NCBI GenBank assembly: GCA_021788625.1 | Contig: JAJYKL010000006.1 | Span: forward strand, 1-64,000 | Reading direction: 5' to 3' | Source: Chloroflexota bacterium | GTDB taxonomy: Bacteria > Chloroflexota > Anaerolineae > J036 > Brachytrichaceae | DNA length: 64,000 nt | Shown here: piece after piece, positions 22,988-30,587 of the stretch | Layout of the letters: the number at the start of each line of letters is the position of its first letter | Numbering within the stretch: the stretch's first letter is position 1 | Notes under the pieces: model-generated | Told to the model about the DNA's origin: nothing | Seen by the model: the letters and a program-made list of their open reading frames with translations, nothing else | Databases searched by the model: none | Program-made: the position numbers and the translations under genes

Positions 22988-25240
22988 TTATGTACCGGCA
23001 GTGATGAAGCGCAGCATGTCTTGCCGCTCCACCATACCCAGCAGGCGGTGCGCGCGGTCCACCACCACCAGCCGTTTTACCCGTTGGTCGACCATGTGCT
23101 GGATCAAATCCATGGGGCGCGCATCTTCGTAAACCATGTACACCTCCGGCGACATCAGATTGGCAGCTGTGACTTCGTCGCGCAACGACACCTCCACACT
23201 CGTGTCGCCCGCCAGCCAGCTCCGGACGGCTGCCCTGGCCTCATCATCCACGAGGCTGCTGATGCGGTCCATCAGGTCTGCGTCGATGATGATGCCAACC
23301 ACACAGCGCTCGTTGTCCACCACCACCGCCCGCCGCGCGGGATCGTGCACCAGGCGTTCGAGCACCACCGCGAACGGGTCATCAGGCTGAACGGTTGCGA
23401 CGTCCGTGCGCATCCAGCCTCGCACGCGCGAGGTGTCGGCATGCGGGTCAAACGCCGTGAGCAGAGGCGTCTCAATGCGCAGGTGCGCTTCGTTCGCCAC
23501 ACAGCGGAGGACGTCCGAACGACTGATCACCCCCACCAGATCACGGTCTTTGTTCAGTACCGGTAACCGCTTCAACTGCCGTTCTGTCATCAGGCGCGCG
23601 GCCTCGTCCAGTGACGCCGTATCGTGCACGCATAGTGGGTCTGGCGTCATCACATCGCCTGCTGTTTTGCCTGGTGCCAGGATAAGGTACCGAGCCAGGG
23701 CGAAGGGATCAACCTCGCCGGACTGCAGCACCAACCCGCCCCGGCGGAACAGATCGCCGTAGGAGATGATGCCTGCAACAAGCGAGCCCTGCTCATTTGG
23801 CTCGCTTAGCACGACAACGGATTTCAATTGCCGCTGGTTCAGAAGCGCCAATACCCCATTCAATGGCATACTCGGCGATACCGTGGCAGGCTCGCGCGTC
23901 ATGATATCTCGCACGGCAAAGCGCCTGGGCACTTCGAACATGAACTTGGGTGTGTCCACGCGTTGGGCCGAGTAAATGCTGCGGTGTCCCGAGAAGATGT
24001 AGCTGACAACCGTCCCAACCAGCATATACAGGAAGCCTCCACCGCCGAACAGCTCCGCGCTCATGATGGCCGATGCGAGCGGCGTGTTGGAGGCGCCGGC
24101 GAACACAGCAACGAAACCGACTGTTGCCAGAAGGACCGGCGGCACACCCAGGGGCGGCGCCAGCACGTACCCGAGCGTGGCGCCCATGATGAAGAGCGGG
24201 GTGATCTCGCCACCCTTGAACCCCGCGCCGACCGTCAATCCGGTGAAGACGAGTTTGGCCAGCCAGGCGAATGCGGCGACTGCAGCACCACCCCACACCG
24301 CAGTGAGCAGCGGCTGGCTCAGGCCAAGGTAGGTCTGCGTGCCCAGTACCCCTGCCAGGATGATGATGGCGCCTCCGCCCAGCATGGGCCGCAGCCAGCC
24401 TCGACCGTGAGTGACGCGGCCTAGAACCCTGCCCGTGGCATGGGTGAACTCGATGAACAGCAAACTGCACAGGCCGAACGCAATCCCCGCCAGTGCCACC
24501 TTCATCACCAGCCATGCATCAAAAGGAATGGATGCGAGTTGTGGGTATTGGCTGCCATAAGCACCCAGCGCCTTCACGATGCCATACCCCACCGTCGACG
24601 ACACCAGACAGGGCACGAGCCCTTCGTAGCGGATGCGCCCGACGCTCTGCACCTCCATGCCAAAAACCGTGCCGGCCAGCGGTGTGCCAACCACCGACCC
24701 AAACCCACCACTTAGACCGGCCATGAGTAGCACACGCCGCTCTTCTTTGGTCAGGTGCAGTGTTCGCGCCAGCCAGTCTGCCAGCGCCCCGCCCATCTGT
24801 ACAGCGGTACCGACGCTGGCAATGGAGCCGCCAAAGATCAGTGTGACGACCGGGGCCAGGAAACTCAACGGTACCATGCGTAGCGGCACATCTGCGCGAT
24901 TCAGATGCACCTCTTCGATCAGCAGGTTGTTGCCGCGCTCGGTGGCGCCGCCTGCATGGGAGTAGATCAGATGGATGCCGATTCCAGCGCAGGGCAGTAT
25001 CACCAGCAACCAGGGAGCGCCATCATGCACGCGCGACGCCCAACGTAACGTCACCAGGAAGAGAGCCGAAGCCAGGCCGGCCAGTACCCCACTGATAGCG
25101 CCCAACAGGACCCAACGCACAAAGGTAGCCGCGATGGCCGCATACTGACGTGCAGGATCGTGCCGCTTGCCCCGACCCAGACCTGCCGCAAACTGTGCCA
25201 GTGGTTCATACATTGCCCGCATCACGTTTCTTGTCCTCAT
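22988..25240 (-). CDS. ClC-family anion (probably fluoride) transporter with four CBS motifs
   Basis: It has 750 residues. Residues 40-430 form the ClC membrane domain. In place of the chloride motif GSGIP it has 'GNNLLIEEVH' (from residue 103), as I recall for fluoride-exporting CLC-F proteins. The pore block GxEG is 'SVGTAVQMGG': the gating glutamate is Val143. Residues from about 440 on hold four CBS motifs ('DIMTREPATV', 'DVMTPDPLCV', 'WMRTDVATV', 'NLMSPEVYMV'), that is two nucleotide-binding Bateman modules. The leader carries a fluoride-type riboswitch with terminator, so the natural job is fluoride removal. Loss of the glutamate suggests a channel-like or uncoupled mechanism. An ordinary chloride channel is the alternative. 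Confidence 0.88.
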   Translation of the reverse strand: MRTRNVMRAMYEPLAQFAAGLGRGKRHDPARQYAAIAATFVRWVLLGAISGVLAGLASALFLVTLRWASRVHDGAPWLLVILPCAGIGIHLIYSHAGGATERGNNLLIEEVHLNRADVPLRMVPLSFLAPVVTLIFGGSIASVGTAVQMGGALADWLARTLHLTKEERRVLLMAGLSGGFGSVVGTPLAGTVFGMEVQSVGRIRYEGLVPCLVSSTVGYGIVKALGAYGSQYPQLASIPFDAWLVMKVALAGIAFGLCSLLFIEFTHATGRVLGRVTHGRGWLRPMLGGGAIIILAGVLGTQTYLGLSQPLLTAVWGGAAVAAFAWLAKLVFTGLTVGAGFKGGEITPLFIMGATLGYVLAPPLGVPPVLLATVGFVAVFAGASNTPLASAIMSAELFGGGGFLYMLVGTVVSYIFSGHRSIYSAQRVDTPKFMFEVPRRFAVRDIMTREPATVSPSMPLNGVLALLNQRQLKSVVVLSEPNEQGSLVAGIISYGDLFRRGGLVLQSGEVDPFALARYLILAPGKTAGDVMTPDPLCVHDTASLDEAARLMTERQLKRLPVLNKDRDLVGVISRSDVLRCVANEAHLRIETPLLTAFDPHADTSRVRGWMRTDVATVQPDDPFAVVLERLVHDPARRAVVVDNERCVVGIIIDADLMDRISSLVDDEARAAVRSWLAGDTSVEVSLRDEVTAANLMSPEVYMVYEDARPMDLIQHMVDQRVKRLVVVDRAHRLLGMVERQDMLRFITAGT

Positions 25241-25256
25241 CCCTGGCGGTAGGCAT

Positions 25257-25293
25257 AAAAAAAGCTCCTACCACTCCTGAACCGGTAGAAGCT
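25257..25293 (-). terminator. Riboswitch-controlled intrinsic terminator before the ClC gene
   Basis: On the minus strand AGCTTCTACC and GGTAGGAGCT pair (one G-U) around an 11-nt loop and are followed by seven Us, 17 nt before the ClC start. The 5' half of the stem includes AGCTTC, which is also the 3' half of the riboswitch P1 helix (with GAAGCT). Ligand binding would hold AGCTTC in P1 and prevent the terminator. Confidence 0.8.
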
Positions 25294-25353
25294 ATCAGTC
25301 ACTCCGACAGTTCTCGCGGATCGCACCCTCCGCGAAAGCGAGCTTCATCGCTC
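25284..25353 (-). ncRNA. Fluoride riboswitch (crcB-motif RNA)
   Basis: The minus-strand leader matches the crcB aptamer pattern. It starts GAGCGATGAAGCTCGC (family form GGGCGATGAGGCCCGCC), continues to GAACTGTC, and ends CTGATAGCTTCTACCGG (family form CTGATGGCCTCTACTG). P1 is GAAGCT/AGCTTC, and the invariant GATG, AACTG, CTGAT and CTAC blocks are in order. An extra hairpin (CGCGGA...TCCGCG) sits in the variable region, longer than in compact aptamers. It begins at the predicted transcription start and overlaps a terminator ahead of the ClC gene, so fluoride should switch the gene on. Confidence 0.8.
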
Positions 25354-25359
25354 GAACGT

Positions 25360-25387
25360 AGTGTATGCCAGGTGTCCCTCCTGTCAA
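25360..25387 (-). promoter_or_regulatory. Promoter of the fluoride riboswitch/ClC transcript
   Basis: On the minus strand a perfect TTGACA (25382-25387) and TACACT (25360-25365) are 16 bp apart. The expected start site, about 7 bp on, is near 25353, exactly where the aptamer begins. Confidence 0.7.
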
Positions 25388-25472
25388 GCTCTGGCAAAAG
25401 CAAACACTCGACACACGAGCAGGCTTGCTACAATGCTCACCGCGTGCGATAGAGGGTGACAGAGATTCGGCA

Positions 25473-26111
25473 ATGAATGTAAAGGTCAATCACGCAGCAC
25501 CGGTGCATGCTGCAATTTGGGTGGAAGTCTTTTCGACGCTATGGATGGTCGTGGAAGGAGCCGTCGCCATCGGGGCGGGTGTGGCCGCCTCGAGCGCTCT
25601 GCTGATGGCCTTTGGCATCGACAGCGTGATCGAGCTGATCAGTGGCGTGTTCCTGCTATGGCGTCTGTCTGTTGAAATGCGCGGAGAGTCTGCCTCACTG
25701 GTTAAACGCGCGGAGCGGCGAGCGGCCTGGCTGGTGACGATCTGCCTGGCCTTGTTGTGCCTGTACGTGCTCGTGACCGCTGTCTACGGATTGGTGATGG
25801 GCGTCACCGGTACGACCGGCACTCACCTGGAGAGTGCTCCGACTGGCATTCTTATCTCCGCGGCCGCCTTCCTGATCATGCCCGTGCTCGGCATTGCCAA
25901 GCGACGCCTCGCTACGCGAATAGGCAGCGGGGCTCTCCGCGGGGATGCGGCCAGTTCCTTCACCTGTTTTTATATGGCTGGGACGGTCCTGCTCGGCGTC
26001 GGCCTCAACGCACTCTTCCATTGGTGGTGGGCCGAAGACGTAGCCGCATTGCTCTTCCTGTTCTGGCTGGTGCGCGAAACACGCGAGGCGCTGGATGAGG
26101 CTCGTGAATGA
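25473..26111 (+). CDS. CDF-like membrane protein lacking the cytoplasmic domain
   Basis: About 212 residues, almost all membrane. 'EVFSTLWMVVEGAVAIGAG' and 'LMAFGIDSVIELISGVFLLW' follow the first CDF membrane helices, with Asp of the metal site present. 'LRGDAASSFTCFYMAGTVLL' mirrors helix V with its Asp. There is no C-terminal cytoplasmic domain, unlike the CDF at 17469, so it is a minimal or diverged member whose substrate may not be zinc. The ATG at 25473 is used; the track start lies inside the divergent riboswitch leader. A TACAAT about 45 bp upstream may be its -10. It is followed by the second MFS paralogue. Confidence 0.75.
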   Translation: MNVKVNHAAPVHAAIWVEVFSTLWMVVEGAVAIGAGVAASSALLMAFGIDSVIELISGVFLLWRLSVEMRGESASLVKRAERRAAWLVTICLALLCLYVLVTAVYGLVMGVTGTTGTHLESAPTGILISAAAFLIMPVLGIAKRRLATRIGSGALRGDAASSFTCFYMAGTVLLGVGLNALFHWWWAEDVAALLFLFWLVRETREALDEARE

Positions 26112-26183
26112 CACAGGAATAAAGTTTGTGTATAGTAGGCCTGCCTGCGCCAGCCGGGTCATTCGCACTCATATAGAAGAATC

Positions 26184-27551
26184 ATGATAGAGACCCAACC
26201 AGCACCGTTGCAGACCGCCGAAGCAGACGACCGTGGGCAGCCAGGGCGCCCTCCTGCAGTCGCTATGAACTCGCGACGTAACCTCATCGCGTTTAGTACC
26301 GACATCCTCAGCTTTATGACCGGCATGTCATTCATCCCGGCTACCATCGTGCTGGTGGGGTTGGCCAGCCACATGACCCAGGACAAGGCGCTGCTGGGTG
26401 TCGTCGCCATGATGGTCAGCGTGGCGTGGTTTCTGCCGCAGATCGTGGCCGCGCGCATCGTGCATGGCAAGCGACGTCAAAAAATATATCTGGTCGGCGC
26501 CGCCCTGTTTGGCCGCCAGGCGTACCTGGTGATGGCTATCTGGCTCCTGGCTACACAGGCGCGCGCCCCCCTGCTGACGGTGTGGATCCTGATCGCCTGC
26601 ATCGCCGTTTTTCACTCCTGTGACTCGCTGGCTGGGGTGGCCTGGTTCGACATGCTCAGCCGGGCACTCAGCCCGCGCATGCGCGCACGGAGCGTCGCCG
26701 CAGGCACGCTGATCGGGTTGGTGGCCGGCATTGGTTCCGGATTGATTGTGGAGCGCGTGCTCTCCCCGGCCGGTCTGCCGTATCCCACCAACTACGCGGT
26801 CATTTTGATCTGCGCATGGGTGTGCTTCATGATCTCCTTTATCGCTATCCTGTTCATCCGGGAAACACCCATGTCTGAAGTCGAACATAGCCGGCTGGCC
26901 GAGTCACACTTCTTCAAAGACCTGCTGTACGCCGTGCGCGCTGACGCCACCTTCAGGCGACTGATGCTGGCACGCGTGCTGACCGGGATGGAAGTCATCG
27001 CGACGGTTTTTTACGTCACCTTCGTGCGCGAGCAATTGCATCTCGGTGATGCAGCACTGGGGGTGTTCACCATTGCTTCCGTGATCGGCGGTATTGTGGG
27101 CATCACCTTCTTCGGCTGGCTGGGCGACCGCCACAGCACCCGTTCGGTGATCTGGCTATCCGTGGCGCTGCAGGTGCTGTCGCCCCTGCTGGCCCTGACC
27201 ATCGCGGCGCTGCCGGCCATTGTCCGAACCCTACCCGATCTGGCACTGGACGGCTTCATTGCGGCTTTCGCCATCGATAATGCCGTAGGACAGGCGGGCA
27301 TGCTGGGCTTCCAGGGCTATCCGCTCGATGTCGCACCGGAACGCCATCGTGCCATGTACATTGGCGTGCTGAACTCAGTGGGCGGCGTAGTGGCACTCAC
27401 GCCCGTGTTGGGCGGCTTCCTGCTCGACTCGCTGACCGCCACGGCTTCCAGCACGACGGCGTATAGTGTGGTCTTTGGGATCGCCCTGCTGTGCGTGGCG
27501 GCAGGCCTGCTGGTGAGTTTTGGACTTCCCAGACCGGTACGGTCAGGGTGA
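26184..27551 (+). CDS. Major facilitator superfamily transporter, paralogue of 15431-16792
   Basis: It has 455 residues and about 12 membrane segments. Long identical blocks are shared with the first MFS gene, including 'TGMSFIPATIVLVGLAS' and 'ARIVHGKRRQK' after helix 2, 'GTLIGLVAGIGSGLIVERVL', and 'GVLNSVGGVVALTPVLGGFL'. The N-terminal cytoplasmic stretch is again Pro/Ala-rich and unconserved. The substrate is unknown. It follows the CDF-like gene by 72 bp on the same strand and may be co-transcribed. As with the first copy, a metal-efflux-type gene is a neighbour. Confidence 0.85.
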   Translation: MIETQPAPLQTAEADDRGQPGRPPAVAMNSRRNLIAFSTDILSFMTGMSFIPATIVLVGLASHMTQDKALLGVVAMMVSVAWFLPQIVAARIVHGKRRQKIYLVGAALFGRQAYLVMAIWLLATQARAPLLTVWILIACIAVFHSCDSLAGVAWFDMLSRALSPRMRARSVAAGTLIGLVAGIGSGLIVERVLSPAGLPYPTNYAVILICAWVCFMISFIAILFIRETPMSEVEHSRLAESHFFKDLLYAVRADATFRRLMLARVLTGMEVIATVFYVTFVREQLHLGDAALGVFTIASVIGGIVGITFFGWLGDRHSTRSVIWLSVALQVLSPLLALTIAALPAIVRTLPDLALDGFIAAFAIDNAVGQAGMLGFQGYPLDVAPERHRAMYIGVLNSVGGVVALTPVLGGFLLDSLTATASSTTAYSVVFGIALLCVAAGLLVSFGLPRPVRSG

Positions 27552-27609
27552 GGATAACCGGCTCATGCATCCAAACGTAGACATCGGTGTTATGAAGTTA
27601 CGCGGCGGC

Positions 27610-27615
27610 TATAAT
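27610..27615 (+). promoter_or_regulatory. -10 element (TATAAT) upstream of the GT2 gene
   Basis: A perfect TATAAT in the 136-bp gap after the MFS gene, about 75 bp before the GT2 start. The -35 region is weak (GTGTTA-like). Confidence 0.35.
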
Positions 27616-27687
27616 CCGCAGGGAGATCTCATTGGCATACAAACCTCATGACTCATCGACGACGGAACGATGCCCGGAGGTACACTA

Positions 27688-28419
27688 ATGACCCTTTCAC
27701 CGGCTGGTAACCGCGTCGATGTTGTCATCCCTGTATATAACGAAGAGCGTGATCTGGGTCCCAGCGTTACGCGCCTGCGTGAATTTCTCCTGGCGAACTG
27801 CCCCTATCACTGGCGCATCGTGGTGGCCGACAACGCCTCCAAGGACCGTACGCTGGAGATCGCAGGAGAGCTGGCCGCTCGCTACCCGGGCGAGGTGACC
27901 TACCTTCACCTCGACCAGAAGGGCCGCGGGCGCGCACTGAAGGCCGCCTGGCAGGCTTCGGATGCTGATGTCGTATCGTACATGGATGTGGACCTGTCTA
28001 CCAGCCTGCGGCACTTCATGCCGCTGATCGAGCCGCTGATGCGCGGCGAATACCACGTCGCCACCGGCTCGCGGCTGCTGCACGGCGCACGGGTGGAGCG
28101 CCAGCTCAAGCGTGAGGTCATCTCACGCATCTACAACCTGATTGTTAAAATAATGTTTCCGGCACGCCGGTTCGCCGACGCGCAGTGTGGGTTCAAGGCG
28201 CTCGACCGCCAGGCTGTGCAGCACCTGATCCCGTACATCGTGGACAATGGCTGGTTCTTCGATTCAGAGCTGCTGCTGCGTGCCGAGCAAAACGGCTACC
28301 GCGTGTGGGAAGTACCCGTGGAGTGGATCGAGGACCCGGACACACGCGTTAAGATCGTCTCGACAGCCACCGAGGACCTGAAGGGCCTCTGGCGCGTCCG
28401 GACAACTAAAATGAAGTGA
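27688..28419 (+). CDS. Family 2 glycosyltransferase (dolichyl-phosphate-sugar-synthase-like)
   Basis: About 243 residues. The GT-A fold starts 'VDVVIPVYNEERDLGPSV'. 'VVADNASKDRTLEIAGEL' and 'DADVVSYMDVDLSTSL' provide the nucleotide and metal-binding (DxD-type) carboxylates. 'GSRLLHGARVERQLKRE' and 'FADAQCGFKALDRQA' are typical of enzymes that transfer glucose or mannose to polyprenyl phosphate. There are no C-terminal membrane helices. The ATG at 27688 has GGAGG at the right distance, six codons inside the track ORF. It ends 6 bp before fabF and is likely co-transcribed with it. Confidence 0.88.
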   Translation: MTLSPAGNRVDVVIPVYNEERDLGPSVTRLREFLLANCPYHWRIVVADNASKDRTLEIAGELAARYPGEVTYLHLDQKGRGRALKAAWQASDADVVSYMDVDLSTSLRHFMPLIEPLMRGEYHVATGSRLLHGARVERQLKREVISRIYNLIVKIMFPARRFADAQCGFKALDRQAVQHLIPYIVDNGWFFDSELLLRAEQNGYRVWEVPVEWIEDPDTRVKIVSTATEDLKGLWRVRTTKMK

Positions 28420-28425
28420 GGTTCT

Positions 28426-29670
28426 ATGCCCTACAGACGAGTTGTCATCACCGGTATCGGCGCTGTGACGCCAGTCGGATTGGACATGCCCACAACGTGG
28501 GACAGGATCATAAACGGGTGCTCAGGCGTGGCACCGATTACCAATTTCGACTCGAGCATCCTACCCATACACGTCGCCTGCGAGGTGAAGAGCTTCAGTC
28601 CCAACGGCGCCATCGACGTCAAGGAAATGCGACGCACAGATCTCTTCGAGCAATATGCCATGGTTGCCGCCCGCGAAGCCTTGCAGAACTCCAACCTGAT
28701 CCTCACGCCTGAACTGGCCGAGGACACCGGTGTAGTGATTGGCTCGTCCATTGGCGGGCTGCATTCACTGGTGCAACAATACGAGCTGCTCAAAGAGCAG
28801 GGCCCACGCAAGCTGAACCCCTTCTGCATCCCGATGGTGATGGGCAATGGCGCCTCGGGCATGGTGGCGATCCAACTTGGTGCGAAAGGCCCGTCGTATT
28901 CACCTGCGTCGGCCTGCGCGACCAGTAACGATGCACTCGGACAGTCCTTCGAATTGATCCGACGCGGTGCGGCGCGGGCGATCTTTGCTGGTGGCGCGGA
29001 CGCCACCGTCACGATGATCGGCATTGCCGGGTTCGACCGGCTGGGGGCCGTGAGCCATGATAACGCGCTGCCCTCTCACTCACCCAAGCCCTTCGACAAG
29101 AATCGCACTGGCGTGGTGGTCGGTGAAGGTGCATGCGTGCTGGTACTGGAAGACCTGGAACTGGCCCTCTCGCGCGGCGCTCACATCCTGGCCGAAGTCG
29201 CCGGTTACGGCCAGACAACCGACGCCTTCCATGTCATTGCCCCTGCCGAAGGGGGAGCCGGTGCGGCGCGCGCCATAAAGCGCGCGCTGGACCAGGCAGC
29301 CATCCGCCCTGAGCAGGTGGATTACATCAACGCGCACGGCACGGCCACCCCACTGAATGACATCGCCGAGACACAGGCGATCAAAACCGTGTTCGGTGAT
29401 CACGCTTACAAGGTGCCCATCAGCAGCACCAAGAGCATCACCGGCCATCTGATGGGCGCCACGGGTGCACTGGAGGCCGCCGTGTGCGTGCATGCCATCC
29501 AGCATGGCATTGTCCCGCCCACCATCAACCTGACTGAGCCAGACCCGTTGTGCGATCTGGACTACATTCCTGGCGAGGCGCGCCGTAAACGTGTAAACGT
29601 TGCCATGAACAACTCGTTTGGCTTTGGCGGGCACAACGCCGTAGTCGTCTTCAAGCGCTATGAAGACTAG
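28426..29670 (+). CDS. fabF: Beta-ketoacyl-ACP synthase II (FabF)
   Basis: It condenses malonyl-ACP with acyl-ACP in fatty acid elongation. The active-site Cys is in 'PASACATSNDALGQ', and the two His are in 'INAHGTATPLNDIAE' and 'TKSITGHLMGATGALEA'. The C-terminal 'NVAMNNSFGFGGHNAVVVF' is diagnostic. At 414 residues it is full length. It follows the GT2 gene closely and precedes rnc by 88 bp, an association (fabF/rnc) seen in many bacteria, here without acpP between them. Confidence 0.95.
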   Translation: MPYRRVVITGIGAVTPVGLDMPTTWDRIINGCSGVAPITNFDSSILPIHVACEVKSFSPNGAIDVKEMRRTDLFEQYAMVAAREALQNSNLILTPELAEDTGVVIGSSIGGLHSLVQQYELLKEQGPRKLNPFCIPMVMGNGASGMVAIQLGAKGPSYSPASACATSNDALGQSFELIRRGAARAIFAGGADATVTMIGIAGFDRLGAVSHDNALPSHSPKPFDKNRTGVVVGEGACVLVLEDLELALSRGAHILAEVAGYGQTTDAFHVIAPAEGGAGAARAIKRALDQAAIRPEQVDYINAHGTATPLNDIAETQAIKTVFGDHAYKVPISSTKSITGHLMGATGALEAAVCVHAIQHGIVPPTINLTEPDPLCDLDYIPGEARRKRVNVAMNNSFGFGGHNAVVVFKRYED

Positions 29671-29671
29671 G

Positions 29672-29756
29672 GAGCGAGGGAACAGGGGAGCAGGGCCGTG
29701 CGGGCGTACCGGAACACTCAGTGCCCTGCCAACACCCTCTGCTCCCCCCTGCTAAA
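29672..29756. repeat. GGGAGCAGGG-type intergenic hairpin repeat between fabF and rnc
   Basis: The gap starts with GAGGGAACAGGGGAGCAGGG and ends with the opposed CCCTCTGCTCCCCCCTGCT, giving imperfect inverted arms around a mid-section. The low-complexity GGGAGCAG unit suggests another mobile intergenic repeat. No other copy was noticed in this window. Confidence 0.4.
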
Positions 29757-29758
29757 AG

Positions 29759-30511
29759 ATGCTGCCGGAGTTTAAAGACCAGGAACTGCTGAACCGCGCC
29801 CTGACGCACACGTCGTACGCGAATGAACACGTAGCGGAAGGCGGTGTACCGATGGAGGATAACGAGCGGCTGGAGTTCCTGGGTGATGCTGTCTTGGATT
29901 TCGTCGCGGCCAAGTGGCTATTCCACCGCTTTCCCGACCTTAACGAAGGCCGCCTGACCAGCCTGCGCGCCGCCCTGGTGCGTGCCAGCACCCTGGCGCA
30001 GTTCGCCGAAAGCATCCACCTCTCAGATCACCTGCTGCTCGGGAAAGGTGAAACCGATAGCGGAGGGCGCCATCGCTCCAACATTCTTAGCGATACATTC
30101 GAGGCATTGATGGGCGCCCTGTACCTGGACCAGGGCGTCGATGCTGTGTGCGTGTATTTCGAGCAGATGCTTGAGCGCGTCGTATCGGTCGTGCTGAACG
30201 AGAACCTGGACCGCGATCCCAAGAGCCAGTTGCAGGAGTGGAGCCAGGCGCACCTGGCAGTCACGCCGCGCTATAAGACGGTCAATGCGGAAGGACCGGA
30301 CCATGCCAAGACATTCACGGTGGAGGTGTGGTTGGGTGACCGCGTCGCCGCTCTCGGCACCGGGAGCAGCAAACAGGCCGCCGAGCAGGCAGCCGCCCGT
30401 ACCGCTCTCAGCAGCCTGGCCGCCAGCGAGGGACCAGATTCCACACCAACAAGCGAAAACGATTCAGGAGACGCACACGCTCTGGATCACAAAGAGTCGC
30501 CCATAGCATGA
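29759..30511 (+). CDS. rnc: Ribonuclease III
   Basis: A double-strand-specific endonuclease for rRNA and mRNA maturation. 'NERLEFLGDAVLDFVAA' is the RNase III signature with its catalytic Glu and Asp, and 'LSDTFEALMGALYLD' holds the second acidic pair. From about residue 160 a double-stranded RNA-binding domain follows ('DPKSQLQEWSQAH' to 'SSKQAAEQAAARTAL'). The C-terminal 20 residues are an acidic Ser/Asp/Glu tail. It is convergent with rpoB; a 16-bp perfect hairpin lies between the two stops. Confidence 0.95.
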   Translation: MLPEFKDQELLNRALTHTSYANEHVAEGGVPMEDNERLEFLGDAVLDFVAAKWLFHRFPDLNEGRLTSLRAALVRASTLAQFAESIHLSDHLLLGKGETDSGGRHRSNILSDTFEALMGALYLDQGVDAVCVYFEQMLERVVSVVLNENLDRDPKSQLQEWSQAHLAVTPRYKTVNAEGPDHAKTFTVEVWLGDRVAALGTGSSKQAAEQAAARTALSSLAASEGPDSTPTSENDSGDAHALDHKESPIA

Positions 30512-30513
30512 CA

Positions 30514-30548
30514 AACGGGCGGATGGGTCATGGACCCATCCGCCCGTT
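30514..30548. terminator. Perfect 16-bp hairpin between convergent rnc and rpoB
   Basis: AACGGGCGGATGGGTC and its exact complement are separated by ATG. No U-run follows on either strand, so it may be a bidirectional transcript-end or stability structure instead of a classical intrinsic terminator. It begins within three bases of the rnc stop and lies 40 bp from the rpoB stop. Confidence 0.6.
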
Positions 30549-30587
30549 GAGCGTAAGATCACTGAGCGGCGACTGCCTACCAGCCGC

